Shown: one piece after another, positions 39,758-52,957 of the stretch
How positions within the stretch are numbered: position 1 is the stretch's first letter
Layout: every line of letters begins with the position of its first letter
NCBI GenBank assembly: GCA_016710645.1
Contig: JADJVI010000052.1
Location: 1 to 64,000, forward strand
Origin: Actinomycetales bacterium
Lineage (GTDB): Bacteria; Actinomycetota; Actinomycetes; Actinomycetales; Dermatophilaceae
Reading direction: 5' to 3'
DNA length: 64,000 nt
Translations under genes and position numbers: made by a program
Notes under the pieces: model-generated
The model's database searches: none
What the model was told of the DNA's origin: nothing
The model's input: the letters and a program-made list of their open reading frames with translations, nothing else

Positions 39758-40943
39758 CATCCCTGCTCACCCAGCGCGACCCGGCCGTCCTCGTCCTCGA
39801 GGACGGGCGCAGCTTCGCCGGCCGGGCCTATGGCGCCGTGGGGCAGACGGTCGGGGAAGCGGTCTTCTCGACCGGGATGACCGGCTACCAGGAGACCCTC
39901 ACCGACCCGAGCTATCACCGCCAAGTCGTCGTCATGACCGCGCCGCACGTCGGCAACACCGGCTGGAACGACGAGGACGACGAGTCCCGGCGGATCTGGG
40001 TCGCTGGGTATGCCGTCCGCGAGGCCGGGTTGCGCCCCTCCAACTGGCGCTCGTCGGGCTCGCTGGAGGCGCAACTGGAGACGCAGGGGATCGTCGGGAT
40101 CTGCGACATCGACACCCGGGCCCTGACCCGGCACCTGCGTGAACGTGGCGCGATGCGGGTGGGCATCTTCTCCGGCACGGCGGCCGACGCCCGACCCGAG
40201 CAGCTCCTGGAACGGGTGCACGCGGCCCCGCACATGGCCGGGGCCGACCTCGCCCGCGAGGTGAGCACCGACACGGCATACGTCGTGCCGGCGGCGGGGG
40301 AGCGGCGGTTCGTCGTGGCGGCCGTCGACCTGGGCATCAAGGGGATGACGCCGACGCTGATGGCCAAAGAGGGCATCGAGGTGCACGTGCTGCCGGCTTC
40401 CGCGACCCTGGACGACGTGCTCGAGGTGGGTCGGTCGATCGGCCAGGAGGCGCCCGATGGGGTCTTCTTCTCCAATGGCCCGGGCGACCCGGCGACGGCC
40501 GATGTGTCCGTGCTGCAGGCGGTGCTGGCGCGGCGGATTCCGTTCTTCGGGATCTGCTTCGGCAACCAATTGCTCGGGCGGGCGCTCGGATTCGGCACGT
40601 ATAAGCTGAAGTACGGCCATCGCGGGATCAACCAGCCGGTCATGGACCGCACCACCGGCAAGGTCGAGGTGACCGCGCACAACCACGGGTTCGCCGTCGA
40701 CGCGCCGACCAAGCACGACTCGCAGACCCCCTACGGGCGAGTGCGGGTCAGTCACGTGTGCCTCAACGACGACGTCGTCGAGGGCCTGGAGTGCCTGGAC
40801 ATCCCGGCCTTCTCGGTGCAGTACCACCCGGAGGCTGCGGCCGGGCCGCACGACGCGGCATACCTGTTCCACCGGTTCACCGACCTCATGGAACGCCACC
40901 GCGCGACCGCACCGCACGCGCCCACCGAGGAAGGCACGAACTG

Positions 40944-40944
<1 letters not shown>
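39754..40944 (+). CDS. carA: Carbamoyl-phosphate synthase small (glutaminase) subunit
   Basis: The 396-residue protein has the N-terminal CPSase small-chain domain (GMTGYQETLTDPSY) and the class I glutaminase with the nucleophile in FGICFGNQLLG and His/Glu in QYHPEAAAGPHD. It delivers ammonia to CarB. GTG 39754 overlaps the pyrC stop, and its TGA shares a base with the carB ATG. Confidence 0.97.
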
Positions 40945-44281
<3,337 letters not shown>

Positions 44282-44285
<4 letters not shown>

Positions 44286-45352
44286 GGACCTACGACGCCG
44301 TCTTTCACCACGTCCTGCGGCACGTCGACCCCGAGCTCGCCCACCAGGTCTCCTTCCGCGGCTTGCAGAGCCTGTATGCCGTGCCCGGCCTGGGCCGTGC
44401 GCTCGGCGCTCGGGTGGCACCGCCGGACCCGAGCCTGGCGCTCGAGGTGTTCGGGCGACGGGTGAGCAGTCCGCTGGGCTTGGCGGCAGGTTTCGACAAG
44501 AACGCGAAGGGGATCGATGCCCTGGCCGCGCTGGGGTTCGGGTCGGTCGAGATCGGCACCGTGACCGGGCAGCCGCAGCCCGGCAATCCGGCGCCTCGCC
44601 TGTTCCGGCTGCCATTGGACCGCGCCATCGTCAACCGGATGGGCTTCAACAACGACGGGTCGGCCGTCGTCGCGGAGCGGCTGCGTCGTCGGGCCGCTGC
44701 ACGGCCCAGTGACGTGCTGCTCGGGGTCAACATCGGCAAGACCAAGGTGGTGTCCAACGACGCGGCCATCGAGGACTATCTGCTCAGCGCCGGCCACCTG
44801 GCCCCGTATGCCGATTACCTCGTGGTCAACGTGAGCTCGCCCAACACGCCTGGCCTGCGTGACCTGCAGGCGGTGTCGTCGCTGCGGCCGTTGCTCGGCG
44901 CCGTCGGCCCGGCAGCCGACGCTGCAGCTGGTCGAGAGGTGCCGCTTCTGGTCAAGATCGCGCCGGACCTCGCCGATGCAGACGTCGTCGCCGTGGCCGA
45001 GTTGGTGACCGAGCTGGGGCTCGCGGGAGTGGTCGCGACGAACACCACGATCAGCCGAGAGGGGCTGCGCACGGCGCCGGAGAAGGTCGCGGCCTTCGGC
45101 CTGGGCGGGCTGTCTGGGCCGGTCTTGGCCCGCCGATCCATCGAGGTACTGCGGTTGCTGCGGGCGCAGCTGCCTGCAGATGCGGTCGTCATCAGCGTCG
45201 GTGGGGTGTCGACTGCCGACGACGTCGCGCGTCGACTCGATCTCGGCGCCACCCTCGTGCAGGCCTACACCGGATTCGTCTACGGCGGGCCGCTGTGGGT
45301 TCGCCAGGTCAACGCCGAACTTGCCCGACGCGCGAGGAGCGCCCGTGTCTGA
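44282..45352 (+). CDS. pyrD: Dihydroorotate dehydrogenase (quinone), class 2
   Basis: The 356-residue FMN enzyme has the N-terminal membrane-associating helices typical of class 2 (HHVLRHVDPELAHQVSFRGL), NRMGFNNDG, VNVSSPNTPGLRDLQ (catalytic Ser type) and VSTADDVARRLDLGATLVQ. It passes electrons to the quinone pool. ATG 44282 overlaps the carB stop, and pyrF overlaps its end. Confidence 0.96.
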
Positions 45353-46235
45353 GAGTCTCCCCACGGCATACCCCAGTGGTGTTCACCCGCCCTCTTTCGG
45401 GGTGCGGCTGGCTGAGGCGATGGCGCAGTTCGGGCCGCTGTGTGCCGGCATCGACCCCCACCCCGGGTTGGTGCAGGCATGGGGGTTGTCCTACGACCTG
45501 CGTGGTCTGGAGCGCTTCGCCTTGACCTGCGTCGAGGCCTTCGGTGGTCGGGTAGCGGCGGTCAAGCCGCAGTCGGCGTTCTTCGAGGTCTTCGGATCGG
45601 CGGGTGTGGCCATCCTTGAGCGCACGGTCGGCGCGCTGCGGGCGGCCGGCACCCTGGTCATTCTTGATGTCAAGCGCGGTGACATCGGCACCACCATGGA
45701 CGCCTATGCCGAGGCATTCCTGGGCAAGGACGCCGTCGATCCGCCCGATGCGATCACCGTGTCGCCCTACCTCGGCTATGGCTCGCTGCGACCGGCTATC
45801 GACCTCGCCCACGCCACTGGGCGCGGGATCTTCGTTCTCGCGCTGACCTCCAACCCGGAAGGCCCGGCGGTGCAACACGCGCGCCTGGGTGGAGTGAGCG
45901 TCGCAGGCCATGTCGTGGCCGGCGCGACCGCGGACAACGCGGCCGCGGCTGCTGCGGGCGAGCTCGGATCGGTCGGTCTGGTCGTGGGGGCGACGGTCGG
46001 TGACGCGGTGGCCGAGCTCGGGCTGGACCTGCCGGGCGTCAACGGAGCCTTCCTCGCTCCCGGGGTCGGTGCCCAGGGCGGCACGGTCGACTCACTGCGG
46101 CGGGTTTTCGGGACAGCCCTGCCGCGGGTATTGGCCTCGTCCAGTCGTGAGGTGTTGCAAGCAGGTCCAGACGTCAGGAGCCTGGCGCGGCAGGTCGAGG
46201 CCGTGGCGGCTGAGTTGCGCTGCTTGCAGGAGTGA
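45345..46235 (+). CDS. pyrF: Orotidine-5'-phosphate decarboxylase, type 2
   Basis: The 296-residue enzyme has the catalytic DVKRGDIGTT loop, CAGIDPHPGLVQAWG at the N-terminus and the phosphate-binding APGVGAQGG. The length and motif form are the type 2 seen in actinobacteria. GTG 45345 (with GAGGAG upstream) lies inside the end of pyrD. It completes the route to UMP and converges with panC across six bases. Confidence 0.95.
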   Translation: MSESLPTAYPSGVHPPSFGVRLAEAMAQFGPLCAGIDPHPGLVQAWGLSYDLRGLERFALTCVEAFGGRVAAVKPQSAFFEVFGSAGVAILERTVGALRAAGTLVILDVKRGDIGTTMDAYAEAFLGKDAVDPPDAITVSPYLGYGSLRPAIDLAHATGRGIFVLALTSNPEGPAVQHARLGGVSVAGHVVAGATADNAAAAAAGELGSVGLVVGATVGDAVAELGLDLPGVNGAFLAPGVGAQGGTVDSLRRVFGTALPRVLASSSREVLQAGPDVRSLARQVEAVAAELRCLQE

Positions 46236-46241
46236 TCGACC

Positions 46242-47087
46242 TCAGCGGCTGGGTGGCAGCACGACGTTGTCGATGAGCCGAGTGCGACCGAACCGCACCG
46301 CCAGTGATAGCAGGGCTCCGCGCGCCGGGTCGATCGTCGCCAATTCGGCAAGCGAGTCCGGGTCGGCGACGCTGACGTAATCGATCTCGGCCATCGGCTC
46401 GCCAACGATGAGCTGCGCCATGAGCCGCCGCAACGCGTGCGCGTCGAACTCGCCGCCCTCGGCGGCCGCCCGAGCCGCGCACAAAGCCCGATAGAGCACG
46501 CTAGCCGAAGCCCGCTCGCCTTCCGACAGGTAGGTGTTGCGGCTGCTCATCGCCAGGCCGTCGCTCTCCCGCACGGTCGGCCCGACGACGACGTCCAAAG
46601 GCAACGCCAGGTCGGTCGCCATCCTCTGGATGACCCGCACCTGCTGGGCGTCCTTCTGACCGAAGTAGGCCCTGGTGGGGGAGACCGCGCCCAAGAGCAC
46701 CGCCACCACCGTCGCCACGCCGGTGAAGTGCCCCGGTCGCCGGGCGCCTTCCAGCACATCGGTGATGCCGCCGACGGTGACCGTCGTCGCGAACCCACTC
46801 GGGTAGATGTCCTCGACCCGCGGCGTCCACACCAGGTCGGCCCCGGCCTCGCGCAGATAGCGCAAGTCGCGGTCGAGGTCCCGCGGGTAGGTCGACAGGT
46901 CCTCCCCGGGACCGAACTGAGTCGGGTTGACGAAGATCGACACGGCAGCTGCCCCGCATTCCTGCTTAGCCATGCGCACGAGGGAGAGGTGTCCCTCGTG
47001 CAAGTAGCCCATCGTCGGCACCAGCCCCAGCCGAGGGAATTCGGCTCGGACAGCACGCAATTCCGCGCGCGTGGTCACGACCTTCAC
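46242..47087 (-). CDS. panC: Pantothenate synthetase
   Basis: The 281-residue ATP-dependent ligase joins pantoate and beta-alanine. PTMGYLHEGHLSLV contains the HIGH motif (HEGH), followed by FVNPTQFGP and a KMSKS-like TYLSEGERASA. The GTG start at 47087 overlaps the panB stop. An AGGAGG Shine-Dalgarno runs directly into a motif copy that ends in the start codon. Confidence 0.95.
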   Translation of the reverse strand: MKVVTTRAELRAVRAEFPRLGLVPTMGYLHEGHLSLVRMAKQECGAAAVSIFVNPTQFGPGEDLSTYPRDLDRDLRYLREAGADLVWTPRVEDIYPSGFATTVTVGGITDVLEGARRPGHFTGVATVVAVLLGAVSPTRAYFGQKDAQQVRVIQRMATDLALPLDVVVGPTVRESDGLAMSSRNTYLSEGERASASVLYRALCAARAAAEGGEFDAHALRRLMAQLIVGEPMAEIDYVSVADPDSLAELATIDPARGALLSLAVRFGRTRLIDNVVLPPSR

Positions 47088-47974
47088 GGCATACCTCCTG
47101 GTGCGGGGGCTGCCCCGGCACCAGACACCGACCGGATCGCGCCGGGGACGTCGGCCAGCGCCTCGGTCAGCACCTCGGGTGACATCGACGCGGTCTGCGT
47201 TGCGGTCGGGAAGGAGCGGTCCCGCACCTGGCCGGCTAGCTCGTCCAAGGCGGCCACCGCAGTGTCGGCCAACGACGCAAACCGGCGAGTATGCCGTGGC
47301 ACGAGTTCGTCATAAAGACCCAGGACGTCGTGCCACACCTGGACCTCGCCGTCGCACCCGACTCCGGCGCCGATGCCGATCGTGGGGATGCGCAGCCGGG
47401 CGGTGATCGCCTCGGCCAGCGCCCCCGGCACCAACTCGAGGACCAGCCCCCACACGCCGGCCTCTTGGATGGCCAGGGCATCGAGGACCAGCTGTCGAGC
47501 TGCTGCGACATCGCGGCCCTGCACCCGCAGCCCGATCTGGTGCACCGACTGGGGGGTGAAGCCGAGGTGGCCCATGACGGGGATGCCCGCCTCGACCAAC
47601 CGCCGGATGGTGGGCGCCATGACCGCGCCGCCCTCCAGCTTGACCGACTGAGCGCCGCCCTCGGCCATCAGCCGCCCAGCATTGCGCAGGGCGTCCTCGG
47701 GCGTGGCGTAGCTGAGGAAGGGCAGGTCGGCGACGACGAGGGGCCTGGCGCATCCCCGCATCACGGCTCGGGTGTGATAAACGATGTCGTCCACCGTCAC
47801 CGGGAGGGTCGAGTCCCGGCCCTGCACCACCATGCCGAGCGAATCCCCCACGAGGATCATGGGGATGCTCGTGCGGTCGACGATGCGGGCGCTGGTGTAG
47901 TCGTAGGCGGTGATCATGGGGATCCGCACGCTCTCGGCTCGCATCCGGTGGATCGCAGCGATGCTCGTGCGCAT
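47084..47974 (-). CDS. panB: 3-Methyl-2-oxobutanoate hydroxymethyltransferase
   Basis: The 296-residue enzyme makes ketopantoate from alpha-ketoisovalerate. It shows MITAYDYTSARIVD, LVGDSLGMVVQGRDSTLPVT, KLEGGAVM and VMGHLGFTPQSVH. ATG 47974. Co-transcribed with panC (GTGA overlap) and behind the DUF2520 gene. Confidence 0.96.
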   Translation of the reverse strand: MRTSIAAIHRMRAESVRIPMITAYDYTSARIVDRTSIPMILVGDSLGMVVQGRDSTLPVTVDDIVYHTRAVMRGCARPLVVADLPFLSYATPEDALRNAGRLMAEGGAQSVKLEGGAVMAPTIRRLVEAGIPVMGHLGFTPQSVHQIGLRVQGRDVAAARQLVLDALAIQEAGVWGLVLELVPGALAEAITARLRIPTIGIGAGVGCDGEVQVWHDVLGLYDELVPRHTRRFASLADTAVAALDELAGQVRDRSFPTATQTASMSPEVLTEALADVPGAIRSVSGAGAAPAPGGMP

Positions 47975-47993
47975 CGGTCAGCCTCCTGGGTGG

Positions 47994-48959
47994 TCAGGTC
48001 CGCGGGCGGTCGTCGGCCGGCCCACCCAGCAGGTCCAGCATCTCATCGTGGATCGGCGCGGGCAGCCGCGCCTGCACCAACGCCAGCGTGGCACGGCCCA
48101 ACACCTGGTAGACCGCTCGCACCTCAGGGTATGCCGTCAACTCGCCCAGGTGGGTCGCGACCGTGCCGACGTCGCCGCGGACCAGCGGGCCGGTGAGTCC
48201 GTCGGGCAGTCCGGAGGTCTCGACCGCGTCGATTGCGCTGCGCGCCAAGGGAATCAGCGCCTGCAACGACTCGCCACGAGAGAGGCCACACGCTCCGAGC
48301 AGCTCGGTAGCCTGCGCGAGCAGACCCACGACATAGTTGGAGCCGAGGACCGCTGCGGCGTGATAGCGCCCCTTGGCGTCCTCGGGCAACACCCGGGGTA
48401 TGCCGTGCAGCGCTCGGGAGAGCCCGCCCAGCAGCGTGACCAGTCCCGCGTCGTCGCTTGTGATGGCCCAGGTGATGCCGGCGCGCAACTCGGAGTCTGG
48501 GCTGGGGACGGCCTGCAGAGGATGCCAGGATCCCGCCAGCCACCCGCGTGCGACCAGTGGGGCGAACCCCGAGAGGTCGACCGCTCCCGAGCAGTGCACG
48601 ACGGCCTGCCACCTCCGGGGATCCCTCGTCGGAGCACGACCCGCCAACTCGCTCACCACCGCCGAGATCCCAGCGTCGGGCACCGTGAGGAAGACCAGGT
48701 CGCTGAGCTCCCGCACCTGGTGGCTGAGCAGGGCGGGCACTCCGAGCGAGGCCGCAACCAGGCGCACCTGCTCCGACACCTGTCCAGGCTGCCGGCCCGG
48801 CGGCTCAGCCGGCGCCGACTCCGACGCGCGCCCGGCGAGCCCGATGACATGGACGTCGGCCGCCACCAGCGCCCGGACTAACGACTGTCCCAATCGCCCC
48901 GGGCCGATCACCCCGATCCGGACCTGGTCGGGCGGGGGCGGGCTCACGCCGGGGCTCAT
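47994..48959 (-). CDS. Rossmann-fold protein with DUF2520 domain
   Basis: The 321-residue protein has the N-terminal NAD(P)-binding motif IGVIGPGRLGQSL and a C-terminal helical DUF2520-like domain (GRYHAAAVLGSNYVVGLLAQA). This architecture is often next to panC in actinobacteria, so a ketopantoate-reductase-like or other vitamin B5 role is suspected. No substrate evidence. ATG 48959. Confidence 0.85.
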   Translation of the reverse strand: MSPGVSPPPPDQVRIGVIGPGRLGQSLVRALVAADVHVIGLAGRASESAPAEPPGRQPGQVSEQVRLVAASLGVPALLSHQVRELSDLVFLTVPDAGISAVVSELAGRAPTRDPRRWQAVVHCSGAVDLSGFAPLVARGWLAGSWHPLQAVPSPDSELRAGITWAITSDDAGLVTLLGGLSRALHGIPRVLPEDAKGRYHAAAVLGSNYVVGLLAQATELLGACGLSRGESLQALIPLARSAIDAVETSGLPDGLTGPLVRGDVGTVATHLGELTAYPEVRAVYQVLGRATLALVQARLPAPIHDEMLDLLGGPADDRPRT

Positions 48960-49019
48960 GGCTCATGCTCCCACCCGACAGGGACGGCGGATCCGACGGC
49001 GACACCCGCACGGCTGTCG

Positions 49020-49048
49020 TTGCGTGCCTGGTGGGGCCTGGGTAGGTT
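49020..49048 (+). promoter_or_regulatory. Promoter of the mihF-gmk-rpoZ-coaBC group
   Basis: TTGCGT (49020-49025), a 17-base spacer and TAGGTT (49043-49048) form a good vegetative promoter, giving a leader of about 30 bases before GTG 49085. Confidence 0.55.
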
Positions 49049-49084
49049 CATCTTCGATGATCGACCGACCCGCAGGAGTATGAC

Positions 49085-49402
49085 GTGGCGCTGCCCGAGC
49101 TGACCCCGCAAGAGCGTGCGGCTGCGCTGGAGAAGGCCGCCGAGGCGCGGCGTGAGCGTGCCGCCGTGAAGAACCGACTGAAGACCTCCCGCGGCTCCCT
49201 CGGCCATGTCATCGCCGAGGGCAAGGACAACCCGGTCATCGGCAAGATGAAGGTCTCCGCACTGCTGGAGGCCATGCCGGGCATCGGCCAGGTGCGAGCC
49301 CGGCAGATCATGGCCGAGATCGGCATCTCCGAGTCCCGTCGCGTGCGCGGCCTCGGGATCAATCAGACGTCCGCGCTCGTCGCCCGGTTCGACGGGTCGT
49401 GA
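49085..49402 (+). CDS. mihF: Integration host factor, actinobacterial type
   Basis: The 105-residue nucleoid protein is of the mIHF/sIHF family, unrelated in fold to proteobacterial IHF. It has a long basic N-terminal helix (EARRERAAVKNRLKTSRGSL), then the H2TH-like DNA-binding segment MPGIGQVRARQIMAEIGISESRRVRGLG. GTG 49085. Neighbour gmk overlaps its stop, the conserved order. Confidence 0.95.
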   Translation: MALPELTPQERAAALEKAAEARRERAAVKNRLKTSRGSLGHVIAEGKDNPVIGKMKVSALLEAMPGIGQVRARQIMAEIGISESRRVRGLGINQTSALVARFDGS

Positions 49403-49995
49403 GCACCGACCAGATGCCGCAGGCCAACCACGAGCCGCGTCTGGTCGTGTTGGCCGGGCCGACCGCGGTCGGCAAAGGAACGGTCTCGGCATACATCCGC
49501 ACCCACTTCCCGCAGGTCTATCTCTCGGTGTCGATGACCACCCGGCCGCCGCGCCCGGGGGAGGTCGACGGGGTGCACTACCACTTCGTCGCGCCCCAGG
49601 AGTTCGACCGGCTCATCGCTGCGGGGGAGTTCCTGGAGTATGCCGTCGTGCACGGCCGCGCAAAGTACGGCACCCCGCGTGGTCCGGTCGAGCGGGCCCT
49701 GGCCCTCGGCCAACCGGCCCTCTTGGAGATCGATCTGCAGGGAGCTCGTCAGGTCCGCGAGACGATGCCCGAGGCGATGTTCGTCTTCTTGGCGCCCCCG
49801 AGTTGGGACGAACTCGTGCGCCGGTTGGTCGGTCGAGGCACCGAAGACGAGGCCGAGCGCGAGGTCAGATTGGAAACGGCACGCCGCGAATTGGCGGCCG
49901 CCGACGAGTTCGACCGGGTCATCGTCAACGACGATGTTCGCCGGGCCAGCGAGGAACTCGTATCATTGATGGATTGGCGCCCATCGGCGCTCTAG
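49399..49995 (+). CDS. gmk: Guanylate kinase
   Basis: The 198-residue GMP kinase has P-loop AGPTAVGKGTV, GMP-binding SVSMTTRPPRPGE and YAVVHGRAKYGTPR, and the lid RGTEDEAE. GTG 49399 overlaps the mihF stop. Confidence 0.96.
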   Translation: MSTDQMPQANHEPRLVVLAGPTAVGKGTVSAYIRTHFPQVYLSVSMTTRPPRPGEVDGVHYHFVAPQEFDRLIAAGEFLEYAVVHGRAKYGTPRGPVERALALGQPALLEIDLQGARQVRETMPEAMFVFLAPPSWDELVRRLVGRGTEDEAEREVRLETARRELAAADEFDRVIVNDDVRRASEELVSLMDWRPSAL

Positions 49996-50027
49996 AAGCC
50001 TGCCCCCGATCGAAGCGAGACCTCGAC

Positions 50028-50291
50028 GTGTCCGGAACCGTGGCCAACCCCATCGGGATCACCAACCCGCCCATCGACGACCTGCTGCGCGCGACCGACA
50101 GCAAGTACGCCCTGGTGATCTACTCGGCCAAGCGGGCCCGCCAGATCAACGCCTACTACTCGCAGTTGCAGGAAGGCCTGCTCGACTACGTCGGCCCGCT
50201 GGTCGAGACCGAGGTCCACGAGAAGCCGCTGTCGATCGCTCTGCGCGAGATCAACGAGGGTTTGCTCACCGCGGAGTCGGCGGAGGGCTGA
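50028..50291 (+). CDS. rpoZ: RNA polymerase omega subunit
   Basis: The 87-residue subunit has the conserved ITNPPIDDLLRATDSKYALV and AKRARQINAYY. GTG 50028; the open frame extends upstream through gmk, but the conserved protein starts here. It helps assemble RNA polymerase and affects ppGpp response. Confidence 0.93.
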   Translation: MSGTVANPIGITNPPIDDLLRATDSKYALVIYSAKRARQINAYYSQLQEGLLDYVGPLVETEVHEKPLSIALREINEGLLTAESAEG

Positions 50292-50298
50292 TCCCATC

Positions 50299-51597
50299 GT
50301 GCGGGTCGTCCTCGGCGTGAGCGGCGGCATCGCGGCATATAAGGCCGCCGCGCTGCTGCGCTTGTTCAGCGAGAGCGGCCACGACGTCACCGTCGTGCCG
50401 ACGGCGGCTGCGTTGGAGTTCGTCGGCGCTCCCACCTGGGCTGCCCTCTCCGGGAAGCCGGTCGCCAGCGACGTCTGGACCGCGGTCGACCGCGTGCCCC
50501 ACGTGCGCATCGGCCAGGAGGCCGAGCTCGTCGTCGTCGCTCCGGCGACGGCCGACCTGCTGGCCAAAGCCGCGTGCGGCCTGGCCGACGACCTGCTCAC
50601 CGCCACCCTGCTGACGGCGCGCTGCCCGGTCGTCTTCGCCCCGGCGATGCACACCGAGATGTGGCTGCACCCGGCCACCCAGGCCAACGTCGCGACGCTC
50701 CGATCGCGTGGCGCTCATGTCATCGACCCTGCCTCCGGGCGGCTCACCGGCGCTGACACCGGGCCTGGTCGGCTGCCCGAACCCGCCGACATCGCCGCCG
50801 AGGCGCTGGCCGTCGCTGCGGCGGCGCAACGCGCGGCCACGGCCGCCGAAGCGCCCGGCGCCGCAGCGGAAAACGCAACGGGTATGCCGTTGGCCGGACT
50901 TCGCGTCGTCGTGACTGCTGGCGGCACCCGCGAACCCCTGGATCCCGTCCGGTTCCTCGGCAACCGGTCCTCGGGCAAGCAGGGCGTCGCCCTGGCCGAG
51001 GTCGCCGCATCCCGGGGCGCCGACGTCACTCTCGTCGCATGCAATCTCGACGCATCCGTCCTGCCCCGCGCCGCGATGCGCATGGTCACCGCCGGCTCGG
51101 CCCTCGAACTGGCCGACGCCGTGAGTCGCGAGGCGAGCTCCGCCGATGTCGTCGTCATGTGCGCCGCGGTCGCCGACTTCCGGCCCAAGCACTATGCCGC
51201 AGCAAAGATCAAGAAGACCCATCGCGGCGTCGATGACGATGCCGCACCGGTCGTCGAACTCGTGCGCAACCCCGACATCCTCGCCGGGCTGGTCGCCGAC
51301 CGTGGCACCGAGGCGTCGCCGGTCATCGTCGGCTTCGCCGCCGAGACCGGTGACGCCTCCGGTTCGGTCCTCGAGTTGTCGCGGGCCAAGTTGGCCCGAA
51401 AGGGCTGCGACCTGTTGGTGGCCAACGAGGTCGGATCGGACCTCACCTTCGGCGCCGACACCAATACCGTCCATCTGCTCTTCCGGGACGGCCGTCCGGA
51501 TCGCACCGTGGGGCCGACCACCAAACGGCGCGTGGCGGAGGCGGTCTGGGACGCTGTGCTGGCCTTGACCGGGGCAAGGCCCACACGCAAGGACTGA
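50299..51597 (+). CDS. coaBC: Bifunctional phosphopantothenoylcysteine decarboxylase / phosphopantothenate-cysteine ligase
   Basis: The 432-residue fusion catalyses two CoA steps. The N-terminal flavoprotein CoaC half has VSGGIAAYKAA and PAMHTEMW. The C-terminal CoaB half has VTAGGTREPLDPVRFLGNRS, GFAAETGD and LLVANEVG. GTG 50299, seven bases after rpoZ. It uses pantothenate from the panB/panC genes about 3 kb away. Confidence 0.96.
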   Translation: MRVVLGVSGGIAAYKAAALLRLFSESGHDVTVVPTAAALEFVGAPTWAALSGKPVASDVWTAVDRVPHVRIGQEAELVVVAPATADLLAKAACGLADDLLTATLLTARCPVVFAPAMHTEMWLHPATQANVATLRSRGAHVIDPASGRLTGADTGPGRLPEPADIAAEALAVAAAAQRAATAAEAPGAAAENATGMPLAGLRVVVTAGGTREPLDPVRFLGNRSSGKQGVALAEVAASRGADVTLVACNLDASVLPRAAMRMVTAGSALELADAVSREASSADVVVMCAAVADFRPKHYAAAKIKKTHRGVDDDAAPVVELVRNPDILAGLVADRGTEASPVIVGFAAETGDASGSVLELSRAKLARKGCDLLVANEVGSDLTFGADTNTVHLLFRDGRPDRTVGPTTKRRVAEAVWDAVLALTGARPTRKD

Positions 51598-51608
51598 TCG
51601 TGAGGCAG

Positions 51609-51636
51609 TTGGCCAGCCGCTGGTGGCGGCTAGACT
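51609..51636 (+). promoter_or_regulatory. metK promoter
   Basis: TTGGCC (51609-51614), a 16-base spacer and TAGACT (51631-51636) give a leader of about 45 bases. I checked the leader for a SAM riboswitch and found none. Confidence 0.5.
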
Positions 51637-51688
51637 GAGCTTCGGCTCGTTCCCCATTCCTTTCCCTGCGGTCGCTTGGAGCATCATC

Positions 51689-52906
51689 GTGTCTGCACGC
51701 CTGTTCACCTCGGAATCGGTTACCGAGGGACACCCCGACAAGATCTGTGACCAGATCAGCGACCGCATCCTCGATGCCATGCTTGAGCAGGATCCACGCG
51801 CGCGCGTTGCCGTGGAGACCATGGTGACGACCGGGCTGGTCCATGTCGCGGGCGAGGTGACCACCGAGGCCTACGTGGAGATCCCCCGGATCGTGCGCGA
51901 CACCGTGCTCGGCATCGGTTACGACTCCTCGACCAAGGGCTTCGACGGCGCGTCCTGTGGCGTCGAGGTCTCGATCGGCCAGCAGAGCCCCGATATCGCC
52001 CAGGGCGTCGACACGGCATACGAGAGCCGCACCGGAGCGGTCGACCCGCTGGACAAGCAAGGGGCGGGCGACCAAGGGCTGATGTTCGGATTTGCGTGCG
52101 ACGACACCGCGGAGTTCATGCCGCTGCCGATCCACCTGGCCCACCGGCTTGCCGAGCGGCTCACCGCCGTGCGCAAGGACCAGACGCTGCCCTACCTGCG
52201 GCCCGACGGCAAGACCCAGGTGACCATTGCCTACGACGGTGACCGCCCGGTGCGGTTGGACACGGTCGTCATCTCCAGCCAGCACGCTGCCGATATCTCG
52301 CTGGCGGGGATGCTCCAGCCGGACGTCATCGCGCAGGTCATCGAGCCGGTCCTGGCCCAGTTGCAGGAGTCCGGCTCAGACCTCGACGTGTCGAGCTACC
52401 GCACGCTCATCAATCCCACCGGGCGGTTCGAGGTGGGTGGACCGATGGGAGATGCGGGTCTGACTGGTCGCAAGATCATCGTCGACACCTACGGCGGAAT
52501 GGCCCGGCACGGTGGCGGCGCCTTCTCCGGCAAAGATCCGTCGAAGGTGGACCGCTCCGCGGCCTACGCCACTCGCTGGGTCGCCAAGAACGTCGTCGCT
52601 GCCGGGTTGGCGCGGCGCTGCGAGATCCAAGTGGCCTACGCGATCGGTGCGGCCAAGCCCGTGGGTCTATATGTCGAGACCTTCGGCACCGAAACCGTGG
52701 CTTCGGACAAGATTCAGGCGGCCATCGAGCAGGTCTTCGACCTGCGCCCGGCTGCCATTGTCGAGGCCCTCGACTTGCTGCGCCCCATCTACGGCGTGAC
52801 CGCCGCCTACGGACACTTCGGCCGCACCACCGCAGGGCACGTCGAGCGACCGTTCACCTGGGAGCAGACCGACCGCGTCGACGCGCTGCGGTCGGCCATT
52901 CGCTAG
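51689..52906 (+). CDS. metK: S-adenosylmethionine synthetase
   Basis: The 405-residue enzyme makes SAM from ATP and methionine. It shows SVTEGHPDKICDQISD, GAGDQGLMFGFACDD and the phosphate loop GGGAFSGKDPSKVDRS. GTG 51689. In related genomes metK is followed directly by priA. Here an 8.3-kb xylose island intervenes. Confidence 0.98.
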   Translation: MSARLFTSESVTEGHPDKICDQISDRILDAMLEQDPRARVAVETMVTTGLVHVAGEVTTEAYVEIPRIVRDTVLGIGYDSSTKGFDGASCGVEVSIGQQSPDIAQGVDTAYESRTGAVDPLDKQGAGDQGLMFGFACDDTAEFMPLPIHLAHRLAERLTAVRKDQTLPYLRPDGKTQVTIAYDGDRPVRLDTVVISSQHAADISLAGMLQPDVIAQVIEPVLAQLQESGSDLDVSSYRTLINPTGRFEVGGPMGDAGLTGRKIIVDTYGGMARHGGGAFSGKDPSKVDRSAAYATRWVAKNVVAAGLARRCEIQVAYAIGAAKPVGLYVETFGTETVASDKIQAAIEQVFDLRPAAIVEALDLLRPIYGVTAAYGHFGRTTAGHVERPFTWEQTDRVDALRSAIR

Positions 52907-52913
52907 CCCCAAC

Positions 52914-52950
52914 CTTCCCAGGCAGGGCGGACGCCGCCCTGCCTGGGAAG
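52914..52950 (+). terminator. metK / xylB convergent terminator
   Basis: A perfect 17-bp stem (CTTCCCAGGCAGGGCGG at 52914-52930, complement 52934-52950) with a three-base loop separates convergent metK and xylB. No long T-run, but position and strength indicate a bidirectional terminator. Confidence 0.8.
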
Positions 52951-52957
52951 TTCGGTG

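Noticed and set aside
51598..51688. SAM riboswitch upstream of metK
   Set aside because: The leader is about 45 bases and lacks riboswitch helices or conserved SAM-I/SAM-II blocks.
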